Part shown: in pieces, positions 1-8,438 of the stretch
Numbering within the stretch: the stretch's first letter is position 1
Layout of the letters: the number at the start of each line of letters is the position of its first letter
NCBI GenBank assembly: GCA_039934475.1
Contig: JBDTMC010000167.1
Coordinates: 1 to 14,765, forward strand
DNA length: 14,765 nt
Reading direction: 5' to 3'
DNA from: JBDTMC01 sp039934475
Lineage (GTDB): Bacteria > Acidobacteriota > Terriglobia > Bryobacterales > Bryobacteraceae
Translations under genes and position numbers: made by a program
The notes under the pieces: generated by a model
Databases searched by the model: none
The model's input: the letters and a program-made list of their open reading frames with translations, nothing else
Told to the model about the DNA's origin: nothing

Positions 1-257
1 GAGGGAATCGATTTGCCATAGGTGCCAAGGTGGGGCTGCTTAGGATAGGCCAAAAAACCTTGTGGCGGAGGGTCAATGTGGATGGCAGTTATTTGAGCAG
101 CAGCGACCCCAGAGTCCATTTCGGCCTGGGGGATAGCAGCGTCGGCCTGGAGTCTCTCATTGTAGAGTGGCCCAATGGCGAAGCCGAAACCTGGAAGAAT
201 ATTCGAATAGATACAATCGTGACGTTGCTGCAGGGCACCGGTGAACGACGTCAATGA
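1..257 (+). CDS. ASPIC/UnbV (CRTAC1-like) protein, C-terminal end only
   Basis: The reading frame is open from the left edge (first full codon at 3) to TGA at 255-257, so the gene begins outside the window. The visible ~84 residues match the ASPIC/UnbV domain: an N-R-x-A-I-G-A-K-V stretch, then R-R-V-N-V-D-G-S-Y-L-S-S-S-D-P-R-V-H-F-G-L-G, then V-E-W-P-N-G. That order is the family signature. In related bacterial proteins this domain follows FG-GAP/VCBS beta-propeller repeats in large exported proteins; the propeller would lie upstream and is not seen here. The stop codon overlaps an ATG at 254 and the likely start of the next gene is at 266, so this gene probably belongs to the same operon as the cytochrome-like gene. 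The biochemical role of the family in bacteria is not established. Confidence 0.85.
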   Translation, partial: GNRFAIGAKVGLLRIGQKTLWRRVNVDGSYLSSSDPRVHFGLGDSSVGLESLIVEWPNGEAETWKNIRIDTIVTLLQGTGERRQ

Positions 258-265
258 GAGGCCAT

Positions 266-2848
266 ATGAAAATAGATTTCGCGCGGCTTGTCTTTTGCGT
301 AGCCTTACCTTGGTGTTTCCAATTGATGGCTGATACTCCACCGGCTACCGCCGGCCGCATCGACTTCGCCCGGGACATAGAGCCTCTTCTAAGGACGCGC
401 TGTCAGGGCTGCCACGGCCCGCGCCAGCAAATGAGCGGTCTTCGTCTTGACGGTCCCGCAGACGCTATGCGGGGAGGCTCCTCAGGCCCGGTAATCCAAC
501 CCGGCAAGAGTGGGGAAAGTAAATTAATTCAGATGGTGTCGGGCGCGGTCGAGGGCCGCATTATGCCGCCGGCAGGTGCGAGGCTGACCTCCAACGAAAT
601 CGGCCTGCTCCGTGCGTGGATCGATCAGGGCGCCGTTTGGCCGGTGACCGCGAAAGTACTGACGGCGGGGCCTTCCGGGTCAACGCATTGGTCTTTTCAA
701 CCGATTGTCAGACCAGGAGTGCCCTCTGTCCGCAAATCAGATTGGGCGCGCAATCCAATTGATGCCTTCGTTCTCGCCAAACTTGAATCCGAAGGGATTC
801 CGCCTTCGCCTGAAGCGGACAAGCGCAAGTCGGTCCGGCGCGTCAGTCTCGATCTCACAGGTCTCCCTCCCACCCCGGGAGAAATCGAGGAATTCCTGGC
901 CGATAATCGCGCGGACGCCTACGAGCGTCTCGTGGACAAGAAATTGCAGTCGCCGCACTATGGCGAAAAGTGGGCGCGTTACTGGCTCGACTTGGCCCGT
1001 TACGCCGACAGCGATGGATATGAAAAAGACAACCAACGGCCTCACGCATGGAGGTATCGTCACTGGGTAATCGAAGCTCTCAATCGCGACATGCCGTTCG
1101 ACCTGTTCACGCTGGAACAGATCGCCGGCGATCTCCTCCCTGATTCCACCGTTGATCAGAAGGTTGCCACTGGTTTCCACCGCAACACGCTCACCAACCG
1201 GGAAGGCGGCGTGAATGTGGAACAATTTCGCTTTGAACAGGTAGTGGATCGTGCAAGCACGGTGGGCACTGTTTGGCTGGGACTAACCGTGGGCTGCGCC
1301 CAGTGCCACGATCATAAATTCGATCCCATCAGCCAGAAGGAGTTCTATCAGCTGTTCGCCTACTTCAATACGGCGGACGAAGTTAATATTGAAGCGCCTT
1401 TGCCCGGGGAGCGAGGGCCCTACTTGCAGGCCTTCTCAGATTACTACGCCAAACGGCATAAGCTGCTGAGCGAATATCACGTAACGGAACGCCAGCCCGA
1501 ATGGGAGCGGAAGATGCTCGACGGGGCTGAGCATCCCGGCAAGTGGACGGACCTCGACGTCGCCTTCGACACAGTGCAGAAGATGGTTGACCACGGTGAG
1601 AGGATTCTCAGGACTCCCGTCGCCAAGCGCAGCCGTTATGAGCAGGATGCCATCACGGATCATCTGGTGGAGTGGTATGCCCAGGTAGTCGGCAATAAGG
1701 TTTACAAGGAACTGGCGTTCAAAGAGCTGCAGAAGAAACTTTATGATCTGAAAGTTTCATTCCCGGATTTGAGTCAGGCACAGACGATATCGGAGAGTTC
1801 GGAAAGCCGAAAAACCCACGTGGCGATCCGCGGCGACTATCGGCAGAATGGAATCGAAGTCCAGCCAGGGATCCCCGCGATTTTGCATGCCGGCCCAAGC
1901 ACACAGCAACCCACCAGACTCACGCTGGCGCAATGGCTGATTTCTCCACGGAACCCACTGACTGCGAGAGTAATGGTAAACCGCTTCTGGCAGGAGCTAT
2001 TTGGACAGGGGATCGTTACTACACCTGATGATTTCGGAGCCCAAGGCGCGAAACCATCCCATCCGGAACTTCTCGACTGGCTGGCTGCGGAGTTCATGGA
2101 TGGCGGCTGGAGCATGAAACGCATGCACAAGCTGATTGTGATGTCGGCTTCGTATCGACAATCCGCCAATGCCCGGCCGGACCTGGATTCCCGCGATCCA
2201 TACAATGTTCTTCTGGCCCGCCAGACGCCATTTCGACTGCCGGCCGAACTGATCCGTGATACTGCGCTCTCGGCCAGCGGTCTGCTGTATGAGGCCATTG
2301 GGGGCAAGAGTGTACAACCCCATCAACCGGAGTCTGTCAGTAAATTGGCTTTCGGCAACAACGACTGGGTGAAATGGGAAGATAGCCAGGGGCGGGACCG
2401 TTACCGCCGGGGAGTTTATATTCACTTCCAGCGAACCATGCCGTATCCACTCTTAATGAATTTCGACGCACCCGACGCCAGTGTTGCGTCCTGCCGGCGT
2501 CAGCGATCCGATACACCATTGCAGGCTCTTAACTTACTCAATGACCCCGTCTTTCTGGAAACGGCACAGGCGCTCGCTGAGCGAATATTACGGGAAGCTC
2601 CCGGTACGTTTCAGAGCCGGCTGGATTATGGGTTTGAGCTGTGTCTCGCGCGCAAGGCCGACTCCAACGAGTCTGAGCGCCTTCTCAATTACTTTCAAAA
2701 GCAGAGGGCGATCTTGAAGCAGGAACCGCAAGCCTCCGAGTCGTTGTTTCCTGTGGACTTGGCCGGGATCGATCGAGTCGAGGCTGCCGCTTGGGTGGGG
2801 GTCAGCCGCGTGATTCTCAATCTAGACGAATTTCTCACCAGGGAGTAG
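266..2848 (+). CDS. Exported PSCyt1-DUF1549-DUF1553 cytochrome-like protein
   Basis: An 860-residue protein with an N-terminal signal peptide (about residues 1-22). The PSCyt1 (planctomycete cytochrome c) domain follows, with C46-x2-C49-H50 and a candidate distal ligand M100 in an MPP motif. DUF1549/PSCyt2 covers about residues 160-375 and carries a second C344-x2-C347-H348. DUF1553/PSD1 covers about 550-840, with V-N-R-x-W, the late S-Y-R-Q motif and a D-T-P-L-Q-A-L-N-x-L-N-D-P segment near the end. All family blocks are present, so the gene looks intact. I chose ATG 266 over ATG 254 because GAGG at 258-261 sits just ahead of it and the hydrophobic signal begins there; 254 would add four residues. 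It should be a periplasmic protein that binds one or two c-type hemes. Genes of this type nearly always sit beside a DUF1501 gene, as here (3 bp away). Enzymatic activity of the family is unknown to me; an electron-transfer or oxidative role is inference. Confidence 0.93.
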   Translation: MKIDFARLVFCVALPWCFQLMADTPPATAGRIDFARDIEPLLRTRCQGCHGPRQQMSGLRLDGPADAMRGGSSGPVIQPGKSGESKLIQMVSGAVEGRIMPPAGARLTSNEIGLLRAWIDQGAVWPVTAKVLTAGPSGSTHWSFQPIVRPGVPSVRKSDWARNPIDAFVLAKLESEGIPPSPEADKRKSVRRVSLDLTGLPPTPGEIEEFLADNRADAYERLVDKKLQSPHYGEKWARYWLDLARYADSDGYEKDNQRPHAWRYRHWVIEALNRDMPFDLFTLEQIAGDLLPDSTVDQKVATGFHRNTLTNREGGVNVEQFRFEQVVDRASTVGTVWLGLTVGCAQCHDHKFDPISQKEFYQLFAYFNTADEVNIEAPLPGERGPYLQAFSDYYAKRHKLLSEYHVTERQPEWERKMLDGAEHPGKWTDLDVAFDTVQKMVDHGERILRTPVAKRSRYEQDAITDHLVEWYAQVVGNKVYKELAFKELQKKLYDLKVSFPDLSQAQTISESSESRKTHVAIRGDYRQNGIEVQPGIPAILHAGPSTQQPTRLTLAQWLISPRNPLTARVMVNRFWQELFGQGIVTTPDDFGAQGAKPSHPELLDWLAAEFMDGGWSMKRMHKLIVMSASYRQSANARPDLDSRDPYNVLLARQTPFRLPAELIRDTALSASGLLYEAIGGKSVQPHQPESVSKLAFGNNDWVKWEDSQGRDRYRRGVYIHFQRTMPYPLLMNFDAPDASVASCRRQRSDTPLQALNLLNDPVFLETAQALAERILREAPGTFQSRLDYGFELCLARKADSNESERLLNYFQKQRAILKQEPQASESLFPVDLAGIDRVEAAAWVGVSRVILNLDEFLTRE

Positions 2849-2851
2849 ATT

Positions 2852-4294
2852 GTGACTTTCAAAGACTTCATTCAGATCGAAGGGCGGCGTGCATTTCTTC
2901 GTGACTGTGCCGGCGGACTGGGTACTATCGCACTTGCGCATTTATTGGGCGTGGAAGGCCGGAGCGCGGAGACGCCGCGGCAGAGAGATAGTCCCTTGGC
3001 CCCGAAGGCGCCGCCCCTCGCGGCGAAGGCGAAGAATGTAATTTTCCTTTTCATGGCTGGCGCGCCCAGCCAGCTTGACCTCTTCGATCCAAAGCCGGAA
3101 CTCCAAAAGTGGCACGGCAAGCCGTTACCTCCGTCGATGACGAAGGATCTCAAACTTGCCTTCATTAAGCCGACAGCGGCCATTATGGCGAGTCCCCGGC
3201 AATTCAAACCATACGGGCAGTGTGGGATGGAGATCTCCGATTACCTTCCGCAAACGGCTACCTGCGCCGACGATATGTGCCTTGTCCGCTCCATGTACAG
3301 CGATGCGTTCAATCATCACCCGGGTCAATCCCTCCTGATGAGTGGCTCTCCCTTGTCAGGCCGCCCGACATTCGGTTCATGGTTGACGTATGGCCTGGGA
3401 AGCGAATCGCAGGATCTGCCGGGCTTCGTCGTGTTGAGTTCTGGTGGGGGTGCCAGTGCCGGGTCCAACAACTGGTCGAGCGGGTTCTTGCCGTCCACCT
3501 ATCAAGGGGTTCCGTTCCGCAGCAACGGCGAGCCGATCCTGTATCTTTCCAATCCGAAGGGCGTAAGCGCGGCTACGCAACGCGCCAGTCTGGACGCTTT
3601 GCGGGATGTAAACGAACATCACTTCAAGAATGTAGGCAACGTGGAAATAGCCTCCCGCGTCGCCGCCTATGAACTGGCCTTCCGCATGCAAACGTCTGCA
3701 CCGGAACTGCTGGACTTTTCGAAGGAATCACCCGCCACTCTTGACCTGTACGGCGTCAATCAGGAAACCACGCGCCCCTATGCCACCAATTGCCTGCTTG
3801 CCAGGCGGCTGGTGGAGCGTGGGGTACGCTTCGTCATGCTGGCGCATTCAAGCTGGGACGATCACGGTGAGTTGAACAAGAACCTCAAAAAGAACTGCGA
3901 CAAGACGGATCAGCCGGTCGCGGCGCTGCTCAAGGATCTGAAGCAGCGAGGGCTGCTCGACAGCACGTTAGTAGTCTGGGCGGGAGAATTCGGGCGGACA
4001 CCAATGACACAACTCAACCGGCCCGAGGAGATCGACAGTGCCGGACGGGATCACCATCCCAACTGCTTCAGCCTATGGCTGGCCGGCGGCGGCATTCGCG
4101 GGGGACAGGTGATTGGAAAGAACGATGAACTCGGCCTCAATATCGTCGAAGATAAAGTTCATATCCACGATTTGCATGCCACGCTGTTGCGCTGTCTTGG
4201 ATTCGATCACACACGGTTGACGTATCGCCACATGGGGCGGGATTTCCGGCTGACTGACGTAGCGGGCAACGTCGTGCAGCGTATGCTGGCGTAA
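2852..4294 (+). CDS. DUF1501 protein, Tat-exported, alkaline-phosphatase/sulfatase-like fold
   Basis: A 480-residue protein starting at GTG 2852, with GGGAG at 2840-2844 seven bases upstream; the SD lies in the end of the preceding gene. The N-terminus has a twin-arginine export signal (R12-R13-A-F-L) followed by a hydrophobic stretch. DUF1501 motifs are clear: Q74-L-D-L-F-D79-P-K-P, S-W-D-D-H-G, G378-E-F-G-R382-T-P and G398-R-D-H-H-P. The family belongs to the alkaline phosphatase-like superfamily and these Asp/His motifs are the probable metal site. Its natural substrate is not known. The gene lies 3 bp downstream of the cytochrome-like gene, so the two are very likely translated from one mRNA and act in the same compartment. 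It differs from the second DUF1501 gene at 7182-8426 in length (480 against 414) and in the motif after GRD (HHP against HWP). Confidence 0.93.
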   Translation: MTFKDFIQIEGRRAFLRDCAGGLGTIALAHLLGVEGRSAETPRQRDSPLAPKAPPLAAKAKNVIFLFMAGAPSQLDLFDPKPELQKWHGKPLPPSMTKDLKLAFIKPTAAIMASPRQFKPYGQCGMEISDYLPQTATCADDMCLVRSMYSDAFNHHPGQSLLMSGSPLSGRPTFGSWLTYGLGSESQDLPGFVVLSSGGGASAGSNNWSSGFLPSTYQGVPFRSNGEPILYLSNPKGVSAATQRASLDALRDVNEHHFKNVGNVEIASRVAAYELAFRMQTSAPELLDFSKESPATLDLYGVNQETTRPYATNCLLARRLVERGVRFVMLAHSSWDDHGELNKNLKKNCDKTDQPVAALLKDLKQRGLLDSTLVVWAGEFGRTPMTQLNRPEEIDSAGRDHHPNCFSLWLAGGGIRGGQVIGKNDELGLNIVEDKVHIHDLHATLLRCLGFDHTRLTYRHMGRDFRLTDVAGNVVQRMLA

Positions 4295-4305
4295 TCGAAT
4301 AAAAT

Positions 4306-4785
4306 ATGCCGTGGGAACCCATAGTTCTTCAGCCGGGTGAAGGGGAAAAGCTCCTCTTCAAAATCGGATTGATGACCTTTAAGGCACCGTCCTCGAAGAC
4401 GGATGGTCAATTCGCATTCATCGAGACAGAACTTCCGCCAGGGGCGAATGTCGAGAGGCATCATCATCCTGAAGCCGAAATGTTTTACATCCTTGAAGGA
4501 CAGTTCGACTTCTGGGTCGGCGATGGGGACGAAGCGTTTCATTGCGGAGCCGGCGCGTTCATTTGTGTACCGCCAGACGTGGTCCATTCGTTCGCAAATA
4601 CCGGGAAGAGTGCGGGCCGCATTCTCGGCATGCTCGCGCCTGGCAGCTCCGATGGACTAGAAAGCTTTTTCCGAAAGATGAGCGTTCCTATCACGGATAG
4701 CAGCGAAATTCCGGACTTGAACCGGCCCGTGGAACACGTCCAGGCGGTCATAGCCGAACGTCGGAGCAAACGCGACAGGCAGTGA
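4306..4785 (+). CDS. Small single-domain cupin protein
   Basis: A 159-residue cupin_2 protein. Motif 1 is complete: G46-x5-H52-x-H54-x3-E58-x6-G65. Motif 2 is G83-x5-P89-x-D91-x2-H94-x3-N98, with Asp where the consensus has Gly. The four classical metal ligands (H52, H54, E58, H94) are therefore all present and a divalent metal (Fe, Mn or Zn) is expected. There is no signal peptide, so it is probably cytoplasmic, unlike the three genes before it. It begins 11 bp after the DUF1501 stop, and I see no good Shine-Dalgarno in front of ATG 4306, so translation may depend on the upstream gene. Cupins of this size include dioxygenases, isomerases and sugar- or small-molecule-binding regulators. The sequence does not let me choose among them. 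Confidence 0.88.
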   Translation: MPWEPIVLQPGEGEKLLFKIGLMTFKAPSSKTDGQFAFIETELPPGANVERHHHPEAEMFYILEGQFDFWVGDGDEAFHCGAGAFICVPPDVVHSFANTGKSAGRILGMLAPGSSDGLESFFRKMSVPITDSSEIPDLNRPVEHVQAVIAERRSKRDRQ

Positions 4786-4797
4786 AACCAGATTCCC

Positions 4798-4813
4798 CGC
4801 AGTATTTACTGCG
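4798..4813. terminator. Short hairpin between the convergent gene sets (weak)
   Basis: A near-perfect palindrome, CGCAGTA-TT-TACTGCG, lies 12 bp after the cupin stop and overlaps the stop codon of the dehydrogenase remnant. It is the only symmetrical element at this convergent junction. There is no T-tract on either side, so a role as intrinsic terminator is doubtful. Confidence 0.25.
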
Positions 4814-5012
4814 CGCACCACCCGCCGTCGATCACAACATCGGTACCCGTGACGAAAGCCGACTTGGCCGCGCAGAGATACGCGGCGAGTTTCCCAACCT
4901 CCTCTGGAGTTCCCCAGCGCGCTACGGGAATGCATGAGGACAACTCGTTATAGACCTCCGTGTTGTCCAGCAGGGCCGTATTCATCTCGGTGCGGATCAG
5001 TCCGGGACTAAG
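4806..5012 (-). pseudogene. Short-chain dehydrogenase/reductase, C-terminal remnant
   Basis: Read on the minus strand, this stretch encodes about 68 residues ending in TAA at 4806-4808. The translation follows the C-terminal end of SDR enzymes: S-P-G-L-I-R-T-E-M-N, I-P-V-A-R-W-G-T-P-E-E-V-G, A-A-Y-L, F-V-T-G-T-D and V-I-D-G-G-W. The Rossmann nucleotide-binding glycines, the catalytic Ser/Tyr/Lys and about 190 N-terminal residues are missing. The frame has no start codon with a ribosome site, and homology stops at the stop codon of the PPC gene (5014-5016). The remaining codons are undamaged, so the deletion or insertion that removed the rest is probably recent. The family assignment is firm from the motifs; the substrate cannot be told. 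Confidence 0.85.
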
Positions 5013-5013
5013 A

Positions 5014-7185
5014 CTACTTGCCGGGAACCTGGATAACCAGGGCTATCGACGGCGACGGAGCTTTACGGCTTCCGACTTCAGTCTCCGCCGAGATCTCGTA
5101 GGTGCCAGCGAGTGCTTCCGCGCCCGCTTCCACCGAAACCGTTATCTGCGATCCTTGCCGGCCAAGCATTCTGTACTGTACTCCGGCCGGAAGGTCCAAT
5201 AGCCGGAAGGGAGCGCCCTCCGGGATGTTCTCCGCAGTGAGCTCGATCGTCGCAGGCTTTCCGCGCTCCAGCCGCAGCGTGCCCACGCCGGATGTCAACT
5301 GAGAAGCAAACTGCGGCACAACACTCATCGTGATGGCTGGCAGCGGCCGCCGGACGAAGTTCCATACATCAAGCAGCGGGCCTTGCATCATGGTGGCGTA
5401 AGCCTCCACGCGCTTTCCGTCACCGCCGACTACCGCGCCATATACCGAAATGGGATAGACGCCCTCGGGGATGGATTCCGGCGTCTTGATAGCCAGCGCC
5501 ATCTCCGGAATGATCATGTCCGCGCCATCGGCGTTCGGTTCAAAAAGCTGGTCGGCGCGGAATCGGCCGCGCGGCGCGGTCACTCCAGGGGGCAGACCCG
5601 CAAGCCATATTTCGATTTCACCCTCAAGACCGGCTTCGCGAATCAAGTGCACTTTTAGCTCGGCGGTATCTCCAGGTGTGACGGTGAAGTTTTCCGGAGT
5701 CGTGAACAGTTGGAAGCCCGGCAGTTCATTCCGGATTTTGAGGCAATACTCGAATCCCGGCCCTCCACGACGGGTGCGGTCGCGGAGTTCGAGCAGCAAA
5801 GGGCCGTCCTGTTTTGGCGTGTAAAAGAGGCTGCTATCCGGATTGCCCAGCAGGGTTCCTTGACCCGCTACCACGTCATCATTCTCCGCCACCTTTTTGC
5901 CGGAAGCATCCCGTAGCGTCAGTACGGAGTCCAGGTAAGGTACGCCCAACTGCGCGGCGATGGTGAAGAAATGGAGAGGTTGTCCTGCACGGCCTTCAAT
6001 GTGATAAGAGTCCTTTTCGCCTGTCTTCGCCAGTTCCCCATTAATCTCCAGCGGGGCTGCCGAAAGCGCCGACCTCATCGCCGCAGTTGCCTCTAGAACA
6101 GGCTCGTCGACGATATCTATATTGAGCCCCGGCGTAGATCCCCGGCTCCCGGTGACCCAAAGTTTCCAGAGTCCAGGCTTGGCATCCGCAGGAATTAAAA
6201 ACGTCAATTCGGCCGATTCGGGCACCTGGCGTTTGACGTGTCCTGCTATCCGCACCTGCGCTGAACTGGTCGCAGGATCCTTCCGGAAATGAACGGGCAT
6301 GGTATAGGGGTAGGTCATTCTCGCATATTCGGCTTGCCTGAGTTCGGTGAGGTAGGCCTGTCGGATAGATTCCAAACCGCTTCCCCGCAACCGCACGACA
6401 GCCTGCGCCCCGGCTCGGAGGGCCATAGGATACGTGCTCGTGATGACGGGCAGCGCGGAAATCCGCAGAGTGTAAGAACAGTTCTTACCGAAATTGAAAC
6501 CGCGTGGTCCTCTGTACTGGTCCAGCTTGACGTAGTAGACACCGGTGGCGGAGAACGTCTGCTCGATCAGAGGATTTTCGTTGTAATCATCCCGATCATC
6601 GTTAAAATTGATTTGCTTCCCGAGTGAGTCCATCAAAATCATCCGCGCCTCGACGGAAGATCCGTCCTCAATGGACCGCAGATCGAATACCCATCGTTCC
6701 CCTTTATTTGCCTGGAATGAAAAGATATCGATGTCCGGAGCGCCGTCCAGTCTTCCCTGCACCTCAACCGGCAAAGCAGAAAGCCTCTGAGCCTGAGCTA
6801 GCTTGTTGTTGGGCTCAACTTCTTTGGGAGACGGGAATTGGCCAACGTTAAAGATCGCTGAATTCGAAGGACCGTCCAGCGTGATTACACGGAGCATGTG
6901 TGCTCCCATCGCTGCCGTTGGGGAAATTCGCACCTCGCCGGTCACCTTAACGGGACTGGCTTGCGCGGTCTTTTGATCCCAGAACAGATCCTGGGTATCA
7001 AACTCCACGCCGATGACGTTCGAAAGCCGCCCACCAAGAATTTCCAGCGAGATAGTCGTTCCAGCCTGTCCGCCCAAGGGGAAGACGCGAATCAGTTCCG
7101 GCGGGTGCGCCGCTGCCAGCGCTACGCTCGCGGAGCAAACAAGGGCGGAGCACAAAACGGCAAGACCGGAAGGCGTCAGCTTCAC
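5014..7185 (-). CDS. Exported PPC-domain protein with two PPC-like modules
   Basis: A 723-residue protein with a signal peptide (about residues 1-25, ending A-L-A-A-A). Its GTG start at 7183-7185 shares four bases (GTGA) with the stop of the DUF1501 gene, a sign of coupled translation. After the signal comes an IPT/TIG-like stretch (F-P-L-G-G-Q-A-G-T near residue 35). Two bacterial pre-peptidase C-terminal (PPC) modules follow, one at about 118-245 (V-E-P-N-N start, D-x-D-x-F-S-F core, G-V-Y-Y-V-K-L end) and one at about 370-490 (E-K-D-S-Y-H core). The rest is beta-rich and unassigned. No peptidase domain is visible, so PPC is not here an appendage of a protease. Proteins of this kind usually accompany DUF1501 and DUF1549/DUF1553 genes, as here. 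A structural or carbohydrate-binding role on the cell surface is inference. Confidence 0.88.
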   Translation of the reverse strand: MKLTPSGLAVLCSALVCSASVALAAAHPPELIRVFPLGGQAGTTISLEILGGRLSNVIGVEFDTQDLFWDQKTAQASPVKVTGEVRISPTAAMGAHMLRVITLDGPSNSAIFNVGQFPSPKEVEPNNKLAQAQRLSALPVEVQGRLDGAPDIDIFSFQANKGERWVFDLRSIEDGSSVEARMILMDSLGKQINFNDDRDDYNENPLIEQTFSATGVYYVKLDQYRGPRGFNFGKNCSYTLRISALPVITSTYPMALRAGAQAVVRLRGSGLESIRQAYLTELRQAEYARMTYPYTMPVHFRKDPATSSAQVRIAGHVKRQVPESAELTFLIPADAKPGLWKLWVTGSRGSTPGLNIDIVDEPVLEATAAMRSALSAAPLEINGELAKTGEKDSYHIEGRAGQPLHFFTIAAQLGVPYLDSVLTLRDASGKKVAENDDVVAGQGTLLGNPDSSLFYTPKQDGPLLLELRDRTRRGGPGFEYCLKIRNELPGFQLFTTPENFTVTPGDTAELKVHLIREAGLEGEIEIWLAGLPPGVTAPRGRFRADQLFEPNADGADMIIPEMALAIKTPESIPEGVYPISVYGAVVGGDGKRVEAYATMMQGPLLDVWNFVRRPLPAITMSVVPQFASQLTSGVGTLRLERGKPATIELTAENIPEGAPFRLLDLPAGVQYRMLGRQGSQITVSVEAGAEALAGTYEISAETEVGSRKAPSPSIALVIQVPGK

Positions 7186-8426
7186 GCAAGAACTTCCTTT
7201 ACAGGCACTCCATCTTTGACGATTCGAACCGGGCGTCCATTGGCGTGATACTCCTTATCGAAGTTGATGCCCAAGATCTTGTAGACGGTTGCGGCGAAGT
7301 CTTCGATCGTCACGGGCCGGTCCACGGGCTCTCCCGCTTGTTTGTCTGTCTTTCCAACGACGACTCCGCCTTTCACACCCGCGCCTGCAAGCGCGACTGC
7401 GGAAGCGCGAGGCCAATGATCGCGTCCGCCCGAGAAGTTAATCTTCGGCGTACGGCCGAAATCGCCGATCACGATCACCAGTGTATTGGCCAACATGCCC
7501 CGTTGGTCCAGATCCTCCAACAGAGTCGGAAACGCTTGATCGAAGTCCGTCATCAACGGCTTCGTAAGCTTCTCGTGCTGGGCGTGCGTATCGTACCCAC
7601 CGTGGAACACGGTAGCCAGACGAACGCCGGACTCAATGAGCCGCCGCGCCAGCAGACAGCCCTGCCCAACGCCGGTGCGGCCATAAGCATCCCGAAGTTT
7701 ATCCGGCTCCGAGCCAATGTCGAACGCCTTACGCGCGGCCGGCGACGCAATCAGGTCGTAGGCCTTCTGGTAGAACTCATCCATGCTTTCGAGCAGTGGC
7801 GAATTTTCCGCCTCTATGAAACCGCGATCAAGCTTTGCCAGCAGGCCCTTCCGGGCGAGCGCTTCCTCGAAGGTGACGCCGGAGGGTAGCGTCAAATCCT
7901 TCACCGAGAAAGTCTTCGTGTTTGGGTCGCCTGCGACAAACGGGTCATAGGAAGGCCCGAGAAAGCCAGCGTCAGCGGAGAGGTCCTTATCCGGAATGAC
8001 GACGAAGGGAGGAAGCCCGTTTTGAGGTCCGCGCTCCTTCGACATCACGGCACCGTAGCTGGGCTGCAGCAAGTCGTTGCGCGGCTTGGTGCCGCTGAAG
8101 ATATACTGGCGGGCCCGTTCATGGATCGCTTCGTCGGAATGCATTGACCGAATCACGGCAAAGCGGTTGAGGCTTTTCGCCGTGCGCGGGAGCAAACCCG
8201 AAAAATGAATGCCAGGTATTGAAGTCGGCACCGATCCGAACGAGCCTCTGATATCGGAGGGCGCGTCAGGCTTAGGATCGAACGTATCCAGTTGGCTCGC
8301 ACCACCGTTCTGGAACACGACAATGCACGAACGTTCGCTCGCCTGCTTTTCGCCCTCCAGCAGCGTGGGCAGATTCAGCCCGCCGAAGGCCAAACTACCC
8401 ATGCGAATGAAATCTCTCCGCTGCAT
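7182..8426 (-). CDS. DUF1501 protein, Tat-exported (second copy type)
   Basis: A 414-residue DUF1501 protein with a twin-arginine signal at the very N-terminus (R3-R4-D-F-I-R). Family motifs are Q45-L-D-T-F-D50-P-K-P, Y-D-T-H, G321-D-F-G-R325-T-P and G-G-R-D-H-W-P, in the usual order, so the presumed metal site of the alkaline phosphatase-like superfamily is complete. The start is ATG 8424-8426; AGGAG (8436-8440) lies 9 bases upstream and overlaps the stop codon of the preceding cytochrome-like gene. Its own stop overlaps the start of the PPC gene. This tight packing places it in the middle of a three-gene exported set. It is shorter than the DUF1501 protein at 2852-4294 and the alignable motifs differ, so the two are distant paralogues and not a fresh duplicate. 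Substrate unknown. Confidence 0.93.
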   Translation of the reverse strand: MQRRDFIRMGSLAFGGLNLPTLLEGEKQASERSCIVVFQNGGASQLDTFDPKPDAPSDIRGSFGSVPTSIPGIHFSGLLPRTAKSLNRFAVIRSMHSDEAIHERARQYIFSGTKPRNDLLQPSYGAVMSKERGPQNGLPPFVVIPDKDLSADAGFLGPSYDPFVAGDPNTKTFSVKDLTLPSGVTFEEALARKGLLAKLDRGFIEAENSPLLESMDEFYQKAYDLIASPAARKAFDIGSEPDKLRDAYGRTGVGQGCLLARRLIESGVRLATVFHGGYDTHAQHEKLTKPLMTDFDQAFPTLLEDLDQRGMLANTLVIVIGDFGRTPKINFSGGRDHWPRASAVALAGAGVKGGVVVGKTDKQAGEPVDRPVTIEDFAATVYKILGINFDKEYHANGRPVRIVKDGVPVKEVLA

Positions 8427-8438
8427 CGTTATAGGCTC

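Noticed and set aside
7245..7889. A 214-codon plus-strand frame
   Set aside because: It is fully antisense to the DUF1501 gene, whose motifs are clear; the translation has no family features.
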